64,000 bases of DNA from contig VAWW01000013.1 of assembly GCA_005884575.1 (NCBI GenBank), positions 114,404-178,403 on the forward strand. The letters run 5' to 3'. The notes under the pieces are model-generated. The model worked only from the letters and a program-made list of their open reading frames with translations, searched no databases and was not told the DNA's origin. The position numbers and the translations under genes were made by a program. Below are positions 21,542 through 30,875 of the stretch, piece by piece (position 1 is the stretch's first letter; each line of letters opens with the position of its first letter). The stretch is from Actinomycetota bacterium. Lineage in GTDB: Bacteria > Actinomycetota > Thermoleophilia > Gaiellales > Gaiellaceae.

Positions 21542-23197
21542 CAGCACCTCCGCACGCGCCAGCACGGCCGCCGCATCGGGATCGTCGAGCGCTGCGCGCG
21601 CGGCCGAGCGCGCCTGAGCAGCCGAGAGGCCGCGAACGGCTGCACGGATCTCGTCGAGCCGTGCCGGCGCCGTGCTCAGCTCGCCGACGCCGAGCCCGAC
21701 GAAGAGCGCGGCCAGCGGCGGGATGCCGGCCGCCTCGCCGCAGACCTCCAGCGCCACGCCGACCGCAGCGGCGGCGACGCCGGCCGAGGCGACATGGCGG
21801 AGGACGGCCGGGTCGGCGGCGGTGCGGACCGTCGCCAGCGGCGCCTCGCGGTCGAGCCCCAGCGTGTACTGGACGAGGTCATTGGTCCCGATCGAGAGGA
21901 AGTCGGCCTCGGCCGCGAGCTCGCGCGCGCGGGCCGCCGCGAGCGGCGTCTCGATCATCGCTCCGAGCGGCGGGACGGCGACACCGACCGCGGCTGCCGC
22001 GTCGTGCAGGAGCGCGCGGACTTCGCGCAGCTGCTCGCGAGACTCGACGAGCGGGAGGAGCACCCGCAGCCGGACGGCCTGGCCGGCGCGCAGGATCGCG
22101 CGCAGCTGCGCGGCGAGGGCGTCCGGGTGCTCGAGCAGCAGGCTGATGCCGCGCGTGGGCGTTCCCTCGAGGAACGGCGGCGTCTTGTCGGCCCCGAAGT
22201 CGAGTGTGCGGACGGTCGCGAGGCGGCCGCGCAGCGGCTCGAGCACAGGCGCGAGCGCCTGCACGTGCTCCTCCTCGCCCGGCCACGCGTTCGCTTCGAG
22301 GAACGCGAGCTCCGTGCGAAGCAGCCCGACACCCTCGGCGCCGGCGGCGAGTCCGGCCTTGACCTCCGCAGCGGTCCCCGCGTTGCAGAGCAGCGCGACC
22401 GCCTCGCCGTCGCGCGTCACCGCGGGCAGCGACCGGCCGGCGGCGAGCGTTCGCCGCAGGTCTTCCTCCCACGCCATCGTCGAGCGGCCCCACGCCTCGG
22501 TCGCCTCGTCGGGCTCGACGTAGAGCCGGCCGCGGTCGCCGTCGAGGACGAGGGTGCCGCGGTCCTCGACCGCAAGCAGGCCGTCTCCCAGGCCGACGGC
22601 CATCGGTAGCCCGAGCGACCGGGCCATGATCGCGGCGTGCGACGTCGCCGAGCCGCTCGCGAGCGCCAGGCCGCGCACGTGCAGCGCACGCGCGTCGCGC
22701 AGCTCCGCGACCTCCGCAGGTCCGAGGTCTCGCGCGACGACGATCGCCGGTCCGTCGGCCTGCAACGGGGGCGTCGGCTCGGCCAGCCGGCGTGCGGCGC
22801 GCCGGCCGAGCTCGGAGACGTCGGCGGCGCGGGCGGCGAGCAGCGGATCGGGAAGCGCGGCGAGCAGCGCGGCATGACGGTCGGCCGCGCGGCGTAGAGC
22901 GATCGCCGCCGGAACGTCGAGCGCGAGCGCGGCGACCTCCTCGCGCAGGACCGGGTCGGACGCCATCAGTGCGTTTGCCGCGAGGATCTCTGCCTCGGCG
23001 GCGAGTCCTTCCCGTCGGAGCGCGTCGGCGCGCTCGTCGAGCTCCGCGGCGACCGCGTCGAGTGCGGCGAGTGCGTCGGCACGCGCCCGTTCGCCGCCCG
23101 CGCCGCCCGCCTCTGCCTCCGGCTCGAACAGGACGACCGCACGGCCGACCGCCACGCCTCCGGCGGCGGGGATACCGCGAAGCTCGGCTGCGCTCAC
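21479..23197 (-). CDS. ptsI: PEP-protein phosphotransferase (PTS enzyme I)
   Basis: Protein of 572 residues. The phosphohistidine domain carries SGSATSHAAIMARSLGLPM with the active His. The PEP-binding barrel has GVGLLRTELAFLE, DFGADKTPPFL, MIETPLAAARA, FLSIGTNDLVQYTLGLDR and VCGEAAG with the catalytic Cys. It takes phosphate from PEP and passes it to HPr. No sugar-specific EIIB/EIIC genes are in the window, so the relay probably feeds DhaM only. It overlaps dhaL by 4 bp at its start and HPr by 63 bp at its end. Confidence 0.92.
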   Translation of the reverse strand: MSAAELRGIPAAGGVAVGRAVVLFEPEAEAGGAGGERARADALAALDAVAAELDERADALRREGLAAEAEILAANALMASDPVLREEVAALALDVPAAIALRRAADRHAALLAALPDPLLAARAADVSELGRRAARRLAEPTPPLQADGPAIVVARDLGPAEVAELRDARALHVRGLALASGSATSHAAIMARSLGLPMAVGLGDGLLAVEDRGTLVLDGDRGRLYVEPDEATEAWGRSTMAWEEDLRRTLAAGRSLPAVTRDGEAVALLCNAGTAAEVKAGLAAGAEGVGLLRTELAFLEANAWPGEEEHVQALAPVLEPLRGRLATVRTLDFGADKTPPFLEGTPTRGISLLLEHPDALAAQLRAILRAGQAVRLRVLLPLVESREQLREVRALLHDAAAAVGVAVPPLGAMIETPLAAARARELAAEADFLSIGTNDLVQYTLGLDREAPLATVRTAADPAVLRHVASAGVAAAAVGVALEVCGEAAGIPPLAALFVGLGVGELSTAPARLDEIRAAVRGLSAAQARSAARAALDDPDAAAVLARAEVLLSELGDEIREAVGRRGGVVA

Positions 23198-23826
23198 GGC
23201 GACTGCGCGACGGTCCGTTCGAGCGCCGCGATGATCAGCGCGCTCGACGTTGCTCCGGGATCCTGGTGGCCGATGCTCCGCTCTCCGAGGTACGACGCGC
23301 GGCCCTTCGCCGCCTGGAGCGGCGTCGTCGCGCGCATCCCGTCCTCCGCAGCGGCCCGCGCGGCGGCGAGCGCCGCCGCGAGCTCGGTGCCCTGGTCGAC
23401 CTCGGACCGGAACGTCCGCACCGCCGGCGCGAGCGTGTCGACCATCGTCTTCTCTCCCTCCTGGGCGGCGCCGAGCTCGACGACCCCGGCGAGCGCGGCT
23501 TCGAGCGCGGCGGCGAGCGCCTGCTCGTCGAAGGTCGCGTCGTCGCCCAGCGCGCGGCCGGCGCGGCGGAGCGCCGTGCCCCAGAGCGGGCCGCTCGCGC
23601 CGCCCACCTTCGAGACGAGCGTGGAGCCGGCCGTCGTCAGCAGCTTCCCGGGCGTCGCGCCGTCGAGACCGTCGAGCTTCTCGACAACCGCGGCGAACCC
23701 CCGGTCCATGTTCGCGCCGTGGTCGGCGTCGCCGATCGCGGCGTCCAGCTGCGTCAGGTAGTCGCGCTGCTCGTGCAGCGATTCGGCCGCCGCCTCGAGC
23801 CAGCGCTGGAGTGTTCCGGCATCCAC
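23194..23826 (-). CDS. dhaL: Dihydroxyacetone kinase ADP-binding subunit
   Basis: Protein of 210 residues. The nucleotide/Mg-binding motif LDAAIGDADHGANMDRGF lies near residue 30; GGASGPLWGTAL and the end GHQDPGATSSALIIAAL are also family hallmarks. I chose the GTG at 23826, which has an AAGGAG site 9 nt upstream, over an ATG six codons earlier. DhaL holds ADP/ATP that is recharged by DhaM and used to phosphorylate dihydroxyacetone on DhaK. Confidence 0.9.
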   Translation of the reverse strand: MDAGTLQRWLEAAAESLHEQRDYLTQLDAAIGDADHGANMDRGFAAVVEKLDGLDGATPGKLLTTAGSTLVSKVGGASGPLWGTALRRAGRALGDDATFDEQALAAALEAALAGVVELGAAQEGEKTMVDTLAPAVRTFRSEVDQGTELAAALAAARAAAEDGMRATTPLQAAKGRASYLGERSIGHQDPGATSSALIIAALERTVAQSP

Positions 23827-23848
23827 GCTCGTCTCTCCTTCCATCGGA

Positions 23849-24843
23849 CTACACGCCCCACCGGAGCGCGGGCGTGTGCACGGGCGCATCCCACAGCCCG
23901 GTCAGCTCCGCGTCAAGGGCGAGCAGCGTGATCGAGAAGCCGGCCATCTCGAGGCTCGTGATGTAGTTGCCGACGAGATTGCGCTCGATTGTGAGCCCGC
24001 GGTCCGCGAGCTGCTTCGCGAGCTCGTTGTAGACGACGTACAGCTCGATCAGCGGCGTGCCGCCGAGCCCGTTGACGAACGCGAGTCGGCGAGGATCGTG
24101 GCGGTGACCTCCTCCACGATCTCCGCGGCGGAGCGGACCTTCTCGCGCCTGCGTCCCGGCTCGCCGTGGATGCCGACGCCGAACTCCATCTCGTCGACGC
24201 CGATGTCGAAGGTCGGAGAGCCGGAGGCCGGCGTCGCGCACGAGGTCAGCGCGACCCCGAAGCTGCGGCCCTGCGCGTTCACCTTCCGTGCGATCCCGGC
24301 GACCTCGGCGAGCGAGCCGCCCGCCTCGGCCTTTGCGCCGGCGATCTTCTCCACGAGCACGGTGACGCCGGTGCCGCGGCGGCCGGCGGTCCAGGTCGAG
24401 TCCTCCACCGCGACGTCGTCGTTCGTCAGCACCGACTCGACGCGGATGTCCTCGTCCTCCGCCAGCTCGGCGGCGAGCTTGAAGTTCATCACGTCGCCCG
24501 TGTAGTTCTTGACGATGTGGACGACACCCGCGCCGCCGTCGACCGCCTTCGTCGCGGCGAGCATCTGGTCGGGCACGGGCGAGGTGAAGACCTCACCGGG
24601 ACAGGCCGCATCGAGCATTCCGCGGCCGACGAACCCGCCGTGGAGCGGCTCGTGACCCGAGCCGCCGCCGGAGACGAGGGCGACCTTGCCCTTGACCGGC
24701 GCGTCTTTCCGGAGCACGACCTGGTTGTCGAAGTCGACGCGCAGCAGCTCGCCGTGCGCGGCCGCGAGGCCGGCGAGCGACTCCTTGACGACGTCGTCTG
24801 GTGCGTTGATGAACTTCTTCACGGCGACGGTTGCAATGCTCAC
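23849..24843 (-). pseudogene. dhaK: Dihydroxyacetone kinase substrate-binding subunit, with a short out-of-frame deletion
   Basis: The 5' part (24843 down to about 24086) encodes [35 protein letters not shown] and [12 protein letters not shown], the latter with the His that binds dihydroxyacetone covalently. At about 24083-24088 the homology moves to another frame, [16 protein letters not shown] ... SLEMAGFSITLL, which ends in PALRWGV. Around eight usual residues between TILAD and LAFVNG are missing; the lost length must be 3n+1. AAAGGAG precedes the GTG start. Gene order glpF-dhaK-dhaL-EI fits one operon. It may be an assembly error rather than a dead gene. Confidence 0.82.
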
Positions 24844-24856
24844 CGGTCGCTCCTTT

Positions 24857-25657
24857 CTACTTGACCGGTGCCGCCGGCACCATGGTCGGGTCGGGTTCGC
24901 TGACGGCCTCGCGGATCGGCCGGATGATCTTGCGCGGAGTCGCCATCAGGTCGTAGACGAACGCGGCGACGGTCGCTCCGAAGATGTCCGCGGGCAGGTA
25001 CGCCCCGAGGAACTTGAGCCAGTTGTGCGTGTGCGAGCCGTCGATCGACTGCACGAACAGCGGACCGAACGCGCGCGCCGGATTGATCGCCGCATTCGTG
25101 AGCGGCCCGACGGTGATGATGATCGCGACGACCGCGAGGCCGATCACGAGACCCGCCCAGCCCTGCGGCGAGCGCGAGTCGACGATGCCGAGCACGGTGA
25201 TCATCAGGATGGCCGTGCCGATGGCCTCGGCGAAGAACGCCGAGCCCCAGCTCACGGTTCCATGGTCGAAGTTGACGACGCCGAAGCCGTAGCCGAGCGC
25301 GGTGCCGCGGCCGGCGAACGTCGCCCAGATCGCGAACGCCCCGAGCGTCGCGCCGACGAGCTGGCTGCCCCAGTACAGCGGCACTTCCCTCCACGGGAAC
25401 CGCTTCGTCGCCGCGAGGGCGAACGTGACCGCGGGATTGATGTGACAGCCCGAGACCTTACCGACCGTGTAGATCATCGCGGTCACGATCAGCCCGAACG
25501 CGAACGCGATCATCCCCAGGTCGCCACCGGAGAACGGCGCCTTCGAGCCGTTCTCGAGTAGCAGGATCGCCGGAACGGAGCCGGCGCCGACATAGACGAG
25601 CAACGCAGTGCCGATCACCTCGGCGAGAGAGCGCTGCGCTGCTGAGTGCTCCTCCAT
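24857..25657 (-). CDS. Aquaglyceroporin (MIP family, GlpF-like)
   Basis: Protein of 266 residues with six transmembrane segments and two half-helices. The first NPA motif is in [12 protein letters not shown] and the second in [11 protein letters not shown]. The Asp-rich GlpF marker after the second NPA is replaced by FGPLFVQ, so water versus glycerol selectivity is uncertain. Position at the head of the dhaK-dhaL operon points to glycerol or dihydroxyacetone uptake. An AGGAGG site stands 5 nt before the ATG. Confidence 0.88.
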   Translation of the reverse strand: MEEHSAAQRSLAEVIGTALLVYVGAGSVPAILLLENGSKAPFSGGDLGMIAFAFGLIVTAMIYTVGKVSGCHINPAVTFALAATKRFPWREVPLYWGSQLVGATLGAFAIWATFAGRGTALGYGFGVVNFDHGTVSWGSAFFAEAIGTAILMITVLGIVDSRSPQGWAGLVIGLAVVAIIITVGPLTNAAINPARAFGPLFVQSIDGSHTHNWLKFLGAYLPADIFGATVAAFVYDLMATPRKIIRPIREAVSEPDPTMVPAAPVK

Positions 25658-25716
25658 CGGAACCTCCTGTAGCCCGCTTACCGGAAGGCCGCGGTGTACG
25701 TCCTTCCAGACCGTGA

Positions 25717-25741
25717 TTCGGCATTACCGAACACTGTTCGG
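25717..25741. promoter_or_regulatory. Two overlapping inverted repeats upstream of the glycerol operon
   Basis: TTCGG-CATTA-CCGAA (25717-25731) and CCGAAC-ACT-GTTCGG (25727-25741) share the middle CCGAA, so a repressor could bind in two alternative registers. They lie about 60-85 bp upstream of the glpF-like start, in the 112-bp spacer towards the histidinol-phosphatase gene. The sequence differs from the IclR-gene operator at 20834, so a different regulator may act here. Confidence 0.55.
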
Positions 25742-25769
25742 GAGAACGTACTTCCCTGTGGCGGACGTG

Positions 25770-26534
25770 TCAAGCGTCCCGGGCGAGCTCCACGACCGCG
25801 TCGTGGATCGGCCCGCAGCTCGTCAGACACGGGCTGCCGGGCGACCACGGCTCGCCGTCGAGGTCCGTCAGCCGCCCGCCGGCCTCCGCGACGATCGGCT
25901 CGAGCGCCGCGATGTCCCACAGCGAGAGGCGCGCCGCCTCGACCATTACGTGCGCCGCGCCGCGCGCGACGAGCGTGTGGCCCCAGAAGTCGCCGAGACC
26001 GCGGTCGCGGCTCGTGCGCGCGGCGAGTTCCGTGACGAAGTCGCCGAGACCGCGTTCGACGAAGTGATGGAGACCGCCGAGCACGACCGTCGCGTCCTCG
26101 AGCCGCTCGACCGGATCGACGGCGATCGGCGCGCCGTTCAGCCGCGCGCCCTCGCTGCGCGCGCCGCTGTAGAGCTCGCCGAGCGCCGGCGCGCAGGCGG
26201 CGCCGACGACCGACTCGCCGTCGACGCGCAGCGCGACGAGCGTCCCCCAGATCGGGATGCCCGCAAGGAAGTTGTTCGTGCCGTCGATCGGATCGATCAC
26301 CCACTGGGGCGCGTCGTCCGGGCCGATCAGGCCCTCCTCCTCGCCGAGGATCGCGTGGTCCGGATAGGCCTCGGCGATCCGCGCGCGCAGCTCACGCTCG
26401 ACGTGCTCGTCGACGTCGGTCACCCACGAGCCGTCGTGCTTGCGACGCGGCTCGCCGGGGTTGCCGAAGCGCGCGATCGCGATCTCGCCGCCGGCGCGGG
26501 CGAGCTCCTCCGCGAACGCGAGCTCCCGCTTCAC
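25770..26534 (-). CDS. hisN: Inositol-monophosphatase-family phosphatase, probable histidinol-phosphatase
   Basis: Protein of 254 residues. The metal-binding motifs are [24 protein letters not shown] and [16 protein letters not shown], as in inositol monophosphatases. The start is the GTG overlapping the hisIE stop. No other histidinol-phosphatase is in the histidine operon, and actinobacterial HisN belongs to this family, so I infer that it dephosphorylates histidinol phosphate. Another small phosphate ester remains possible. Confidence 0.82.
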   Translation of the reverse strand: MKRELAFAEELARAGGEIAIARFGNPGEPRRKHDGSWVTDVDEHVERELRARIAEAYPDHAILGEEEGLIGPDDAPQWVIDPIDGTNNFLAGIPIWGTLVALRVDGESVVGAACAPALGELYSGARSEGARLNGAPIAVDPVERLEDATVVLGGLHHFVERGLGDFVTELAARTSRDRGLGDFWGHTLVARGAAHVMVEAARLSLWDIAALEPIVAEAGGRLTDLDGEPWSPGSPCLTSCGPIHDAVVELARDA

Positions 26535-27076
26535 CGGTGACGCCGCTTCAGCTCGCGCTCGACCGCAGCGGGATCGAGCCCGCGCGCCGCGAGCAGCACG
26601 TAGCTGTGGAACCAGAGGTCCGCGAGCTCCGCGACGAGCCGGGTGTCGTCCTCGGAGGCGCCCGCGAGCGCAGCCTCGACGCCTTCCTCGCCGACCTTCT
26701 GCGCGCAGGCCGCGACGCCCTTGTCGAGCATGCCCGCGACGTACGAGCCCTCCGGTCGCGCGGCCGCCCGCTCGGCGACGACACGCCAGAGCCAGGGCGC
26801 GAAGCACGACTCCGAGCCGGTGTGGCACGCGGGGCCCGCCGGCCGCACACGCAGCAGGATCGCGTCGCCGTCGCAGTCGTCGCGCAGCTCCTCCACCGCG
26901 AGCGTGTTCCCGGACGTCTCGCCCTTGCGCCACAGCTGCTGCCGCGAGCGGCTGAAGAAGTGCGCCTCGCCTGTCTCGCGCGTCAGGCGCAGAGCTTCAT
27001 CGTCCATCCACGCGAGCATGAGCACGTCGCTCGTCGCGGCGTCCTGGACGATCGCGGCGCGCAGTTCAGGCGGCAT
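26531..27076 (-). CDS. hisIE: Phosphoribosyl-AMP cyclohydrolase / phosphoribosyl-ATP pyrophosphatase
   Basis: Protein of 181 residues made of two domains. HisI (about 1-100) has [31 protein letters not shown] and the zinc/Mg motif [11 protein letters not shown] ... GPACHTG. HisE (about 105-181) has [22 protein letters not shown] and [14 protein letters not shown]. It catalyses the second and third steps of histidine synthesis. The ATG overlaps hisF by 11 bp, and the stop overlaps the next gene by 4 bp. Confidence 0.94.
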   Translation of the reverse strand: MPPELRAAIVQDAATSDVLMLAWMDDEALRLTRETGEAHFFSRSRQQLWRKGETSGNTLAVEELRDDCDGDAILLRVRPAGPACHTGSESCFAPWLWRVVAERAAARPEGSYVAGMLDKGVAACAQKVGEEGVEAALAGASEDDTRLVAELADLWFHSYVLLAARGLDPAAVERELKRRHR

Positions 27077-27809
27077 CGCGGAGAGGCACGTCGAGGGCGC
27101 GGAGCTCGGCGCGCAACGCGGCAAGTCCGGCCGGGTTCTCGTGAACGATCGAGGCGAGCAGCGCCGCCTGTGCGACTTCGAGCGCGGCCGCGACATGCGC
27201 GGCGCCTCCGGCCCCGCCGGAAGCGATGACAGGAACCGTTACCGCCTCGGCGACCGCGGCAGTCAGCTCGAGGTCGTAGCCGGAGCGCGTCCCGTCCGCA
27301 TCGATCGACGTGAGCAGGATCTCCCCCGCTCCGCGCTCGACCGCCTCCTTCGCCCACTCGACTGCCCGCCGCCCGGTGTCGCTCGTGCCGGCGCGCGAGC
27401 GGACGATCCCCTCGGTCGCATCGATGGCGATCACGACGGCCTGCGAGCCGAGCAGCGCGGCCAGCTCGGTCAGCAGCTCGGGGCGCTCGAGCGCCGCGCT
27501 GTTCACGCTGACCTTGTCCGCTCCCGCCGCGAGCAGCGCCGCTGCTTCGTCGACCGAGCGCACGCCGCCGCCGACGGTGAACGGGATCGCGATCCGCTCC
27601 GCGACGCGTCGCACCAGCTCGACGAGCGTCCCGCGCTGCTCGAGCGTCGCCGTGATGTCGAGGAACACGAGCTCGTCGGCACCAGCGTCCGAGTAGATCG
27701 CCGCGAGCTCGACGGGATCGCCCATGTCGCGGAGACCGACAAAGTGCACGCCCTTGACGACCCGCCCGCGGGCGATGTCGAGGCACGGGATCAGACGCGG
27801 GAGAGGCAT
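27066..27809 (-). CDS. hisF: Imidazole glycerol phosphate synthase cyclase subunit
   Basis: Protein of 247 residues, a (beta/alpha)8 barrel with [19 protein letters not shown], the catalytic Asp in [16 protein letters not shown], the second catalytic Asp in [10 protein letters not shown] and PVIASGGAG. With HisH it makes imidazole glycerol phosphate and AICAR. The ATG giving [12 protein letters not shown] is chosen; it overlaps the hisH end by 19 bp. Confidence 0.95.
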   Translation of the reverse strand: MPLPRLIPCLDIARGRVVKGVHFVGLRDMGDPVELAAIYSDAGADELVFLDITATLEQRGTLVELVRRVAERIAIPFTVGGGVRSVDEAAALLAAGADKVSVNSAALERPELLTELAALLGSQAVVIAIDATEGIVRSRAGTSDTGRRAVEWAKEAVERGAGEILLTSIDADGTRSGYDLELTAAVAEAVTVPVIASGGAGGAAHVAAALEVAQAALLASIVHENPAGLAALRAELRALDVPLRDAA

Positions 27810-28336
27810 CGCTTCAGCCACGCGGCGCCCGCGGAGCCGCTCTTCTCGGGGTGGAACTGGACGCCGGTGAAGCCGCCCCACTCGACCTCCGCGACGATCC
27901 CCTCGGACGTCGCGACGGCCGCCGGCGTGACTGCGGCGTACGAATGCGCGAAGTAGTAGGCCGTGCCGGACGGCTCGAGCGGCGCCCAGCCGATCCGGGG
28001 CACTCGCTCGCCGTCGAGCCGGACCGCGCGACCGGGGACGAGGCCGAGCCCCGGCACGCCGCCGTCCTCCTCGCTCTCCTCGAGCGCGAGCTGGAGGCCG
28101 AGGCAGATGCCGAGGGTCCGGCCGCGCCGCACTTGGAGTGCGTCACTGAGACCGCTTTCTGTAAGCGCTTTCATCGCCGTGCGCGCGGAGCCCACTCCCG
28201 GCAGGACGGCGAGGTCGGCGCCGGCAATAGCAGCCGGATCGTCGGTCGCGAACGCACGGGCGCCGAGCCGCTCGAACGCGAGCAGCACCGAGCGCAGATT
28301 GCCGGCGCCGTAATCGGTTACTGCAACCGTTTTCAC
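27791..28336 (-). CDS. hisH: Imidazole glycerol phosphate synthase glutaminase subunit
   Basis: Protein of 181 residues. The triad Cys is in [15 protein letters not shown], and the His/Glu in [10 protein letters not shown] near the end. The start [14 protein letters not shown] is at a GTG overlapping the hisB stop. It hydrolyses glutamine and channels ammonia to HisF. An AT-richer patch near 28150-28180 (CTTTCTGTAAGCGC) stands out against the surrounding GC, without changing the product. Confidence 0.94.
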   Translation of the reverse strand: MKTVAVTDYGAGNLRSVLLAFERLGARAFATDDPAAIAGADLAVLPGVGSARTAMKALTESGLSDALQVRRGRTLGICLGLQLALEESEEDGGVPGLGLVPGRAVRLDGERVPRIGWAPLEPSGTAYYFAHSYAAVTPAAVATSEGIVAEVEWGGFTGVQFHPEKSGSAGAAWLKRCLSRV

Positions 28337-29859
28337 AGGCGCCCCTTGGTCGACGGGATGCCGACCGCGCCGGGTGCAAGTGCCTCGCGCAACGCGCGGC
28401 CGACCGCCTTGAAGGCCGCCTCGGCCGTGTGGTGCTCGTCGCGCCCGTGCGCTTCGACGTGGATCGCCAGTCGTCCGGCCTGCGCGAGCGAGCCGAGCAT
28501 GTGCGTCGCCATTCCGGGATCGGGTGAGAGCTCGATCTCGGCCCACGGACGGCCGCCGAGATCGACCGCGGCGCGGGCGAGCGCGTCGTCCATCGGGACG
28601 ACGGCGTTCCCGTAGCGCGCGATTCCGCGCCGCTCACCGAGTGCGCGGTCCAGCGCCTCGCCCAGAGCGAGGACCGCGTCCTCCGCCGTGTGGTGCGGCC
28701 CCGTCTCGAGGTCGCCCGCGCCCTCCAGCACGAGATCGAGCCCGCCGTGGAATGCGAGCTGCTCGAGCAGATGGTCGTACAGCCCCGCGCCGGTGGCGAC
28801 ACGGACGAGGCCGGCGCCGTCGAGGCCGAGCCGCACGGCGAGCCGCGTCTCCGCGGTCGCGCGAACGTGCCGCGCCCGTCTCCCTGGACCGTTCCCTGGA
28901 CTCGGCCGGTCGAGCGCGCGGGCGAGACGCTCGAGGAGCAGGTCGTCATCCTCGCGGTCGCGGACGCTGATCCGGATCCCGCGCGCGAGGCTCCGGACGA
29001 CGAGGCCGTCGCGGAGCAGCGCCGCCGCGAGCGCGTCCCCGTCGGCGGTCGGAACGAAGACGAAGTTCGCGCGCGACGGCAGCGGGTCGAGGCCGAGCTC
29101 GCGCAGCGCCGCCGCGAGCCGCTCACGCTCCGCGACCTGCGGGCCGACGTCCGGCGGCTCGGCGAGCGCGGCGACCGCGAGCGCGGCGGAGAGCGTCGAG
29201 ACCGGCGCAGGCGCCTGGCGGCGGTTCAGCTCGGCCGCGGTCTCGGCATCCGCGAGGGCGTAGCCGACGCGTGCGCCGGCGAGGCCGAACGCCTTCGAGA
29301 ACGTGCGCAGCACGACGATGCCGTCTTCGATCCGGTCGACGGCGGTCTCGCCCGCGTACTCGAAGTAGGCCTCGTCGACGACGAGCGGCCGCGCCGCCGG
29401 CAACGGGTCGAGCGCTCCGGTCGGATTGTTGGGGCGGCAGCAGAACGTGAAGGCGGGATCGTCGTGGGCGACGGTTGCGCCCGCGAGCTCGACGGCGACG
29501 CGGAAGAGCGAGTACGTCGGCTCGTCGGCGATCGCGACCGTGTCGCCCGGCCCGGCGAACGCGCGCGCGCAGAGCAGGATCAGGTCGTCGGCGCCCGCGC
29601 CGAGCACGACGTTCGCCGGCCCGACGCCGGCGTAGCGGGCGATCGCGGGGACCAGCTCGGTGTAGCCGCCGTGCGGGTACTCGTTCACTCGCGCGAGCAC
29701 GGACGCGAGCGCGCCCGGCCGCGACGACGGCAGCGGCAGCGCAGGTACGTTCCCGTCGAAGCGGACGATCTCGACCGGGTGCAGGCCGGCCTCGCGCGCG
29801 AGCTGCTCCGTCGACGGCGCCCACCGGTACCCGGCGAACTCGGGCGCAAGCGGCCTCAT
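28333..29859 (-). CDS. hisCB: Histidinol-phosphate aminotransferase fused in frame to imidazoleglycerol-phosphate dehydratase
   Basis: One open frame of 508 residues. Residues 1 to about 317 are HisC: NEYPHGGYTELVPAIA, RPNNPTG (142-148), the PLP lysine Lys189 in RTFSKAFGLAGARVGY and the Arg in SLARGIRISV. Residues about 331-508 are HisB: HHTAEDAVLALGEAL and DEHHTAEAAFKAVG supply the two metal-binding sites, and the end is PSTKGRL. A Pro/Gly-rich linker (RPSPGNGPGR) joins them with no stop and no credible start codon between. The ATG overlaps the hisD stop. It is either a true fusion or the result of a small in-frame deletion at the gene junction. Confidence 0.85.
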   Translation of the reverse strand: MRPLAPEFAGYRWAPSTEQLAREAGLHPVEIVRFDGNVPALPLPSSRPGALASVLARVNEYPHGGYTELVPAIARYAGVGPANVVLGAGADDLILLCARAFAGPGDTVAIADEPTYSLFRVAVELAGATVAHDDPAFTFCCRPNNPTGALDPLPAARPLVVDEAYFEYAGETAVDRIEDGIVVLRTFSKAFGLAGARVGYALADAETAAELNRRQAPAPVSTLSAALAVAALAEPPDVGPQVAERERLAAALRELGLDPLPSRANFVFVPTADGDALAAALLRDGLVVRSLARGIRISVRDREDDDLLLERLARALDRPSPGNGPGRRARHVRATAETRLAVRLGLDGAGLVRVATGAGLYDHLLEQLAFHGGLDLVLEGAGDLETGPHHTAEDAVLALGEALDRALGERRGIARYGNAVVPMDDALARAAVDLGGRPWAEIELSPDPGMATHMLGSLAQAGRLAIHVEAHGRDEHHTAEAAFKAVGRALREALAPGAVGIPSTKGRL

Positions 29860-30875
29860 CGCTGCACCGCCGCCGCGTGCGCGGGCATTCCTTCGGCCGC
29901 GGCGAGCGCCTCCACCACGGGGCGCAGCCGTTCCAGCCCGTCCCGTGTCAAGCGCTGGACCGTCACCGGCTTGAGGAACGTCTCGAGCCCGATCCCGCCG
30001 ACCGCGCGAGCCCAGCCGCCGGTCGGCAGGACGTGATTGCCGCCGGTCGCGTAGTCGCCTGCAGCGACAGGCGAGTCGGCGCCGACGAAGACCGCCCCGG
30101 CATTCCGGATCTCCTCCGCGAGCGCCACCGCGTCGCCGAGCAGCACGACGTGCTCCGGCGCGAGGGCTTCGATCTCGCGCAACGCGCGCTCCAGATCGCC
30201 GTCCACGTCGACGACGCGGCACACGGCATCCGGACCGTGCTCCCCCTGCGCCGCAAGCTCGAGGTCGACGATCGCGGGATCGGCGCCGCGGCCGACGACC
30301 ACGACGACCTCGGACGGACCGGCCGGAAGGTCGATCGCGACGTCGCGTGCGACGAGCAGCTTCGCCTCGTTCACGTAGGCGTTGCCCGGGCCGACGACCT
30401 TGTCGACGCGCGGGATCGTCTGCGTGCCGTACGCGAGCGCCGCAATCGCCTGTGGGCCGCCGATCGCCCAGACCTCGTCGATGCCGAGCAGCTTCGCCGC
30501 CGCGGCGATCAGCGGCGCGCCCGCCGGCGGGGTCGCGACGGCGATCCGCTCGACCCCCGCGACCTGCGCCGGAACGGCGCACATGACGAGCGTCGACACG
30601 AGGCCGCGCGGGACGTAGATCCCGACGGAGGCGAGCGGCACCCAGCGGCGCTCGAGGTGAACCCCGGGCGCAGTCTCGAGCCGGGCGTCCGGCGGACGCT
30701 GCAGCGCGTGCCAGGCGCGGACGCGGTTTGCGAGCTGGAGCAGCGCGTCGGCCGGCGGGTGGCCGGCGGGCCGAGCGCGCGCCGGCGCCGCGCCGTCGAG
30801 CCGCTCGGCCCACTCGCGCAGTGCGTCGTCGCCGCGTTCGCGCACGTCGTCGACGATCCGCCCGACGTCGCTCAC
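29856..30875 (-). CDS. hisD: Histidinol dehydrogenase, short N-terminus
   Basis: Protein of 339 residues against about 430 for most HisD. The core is intact: SVGIYVPRGLVSTLVMCAVPAQVAGV, VDKVVGPGNAYVNEAKLL, DLPAGPSEVVVVV, the zinc ligand region AAQGEHGPDA and the catalytic Glu/His region SPVAAGDYATGGNHVLPTGGWAR. The first 60 or so residues (usual LRR..DLR start) are absent and the helical linker after ERLDG is short. The GTG start ends the duplicated 151-nt spacer described at 30873-31029. It oxidises histidinol to histidine in two NAD steps. Confidence 0.88.
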   Translation of the reverse strand: MSDVGRIVDDVRERGDDALREWAERLDGAAPARARPAGHPPADALLQLANRVRAWHALQRPPDARLETAPGVHLERRWVPLASVGIYVPRGLVSTLVMCAVPAQVAGVERIAVATPPAGAPLIAAAAKLLGIDEVWAIGGPQAIAALAYGTQTIPRVDKVVGPGNAYVNEAKLLVARDVAIDLPAGPSEVVVVVGRGADPAIVDLELAAQGEHGPDAVCRVVDVDGDLERALREIEALAPEHVVLLGDAVALAEEIRNAGAVFVGADSPVAAGDYATGGNHVLPTGGWARAVGGIGLETFLKPVTVQRLTRDGLERLRPVVEALAAAEGMPAHAAAVQR

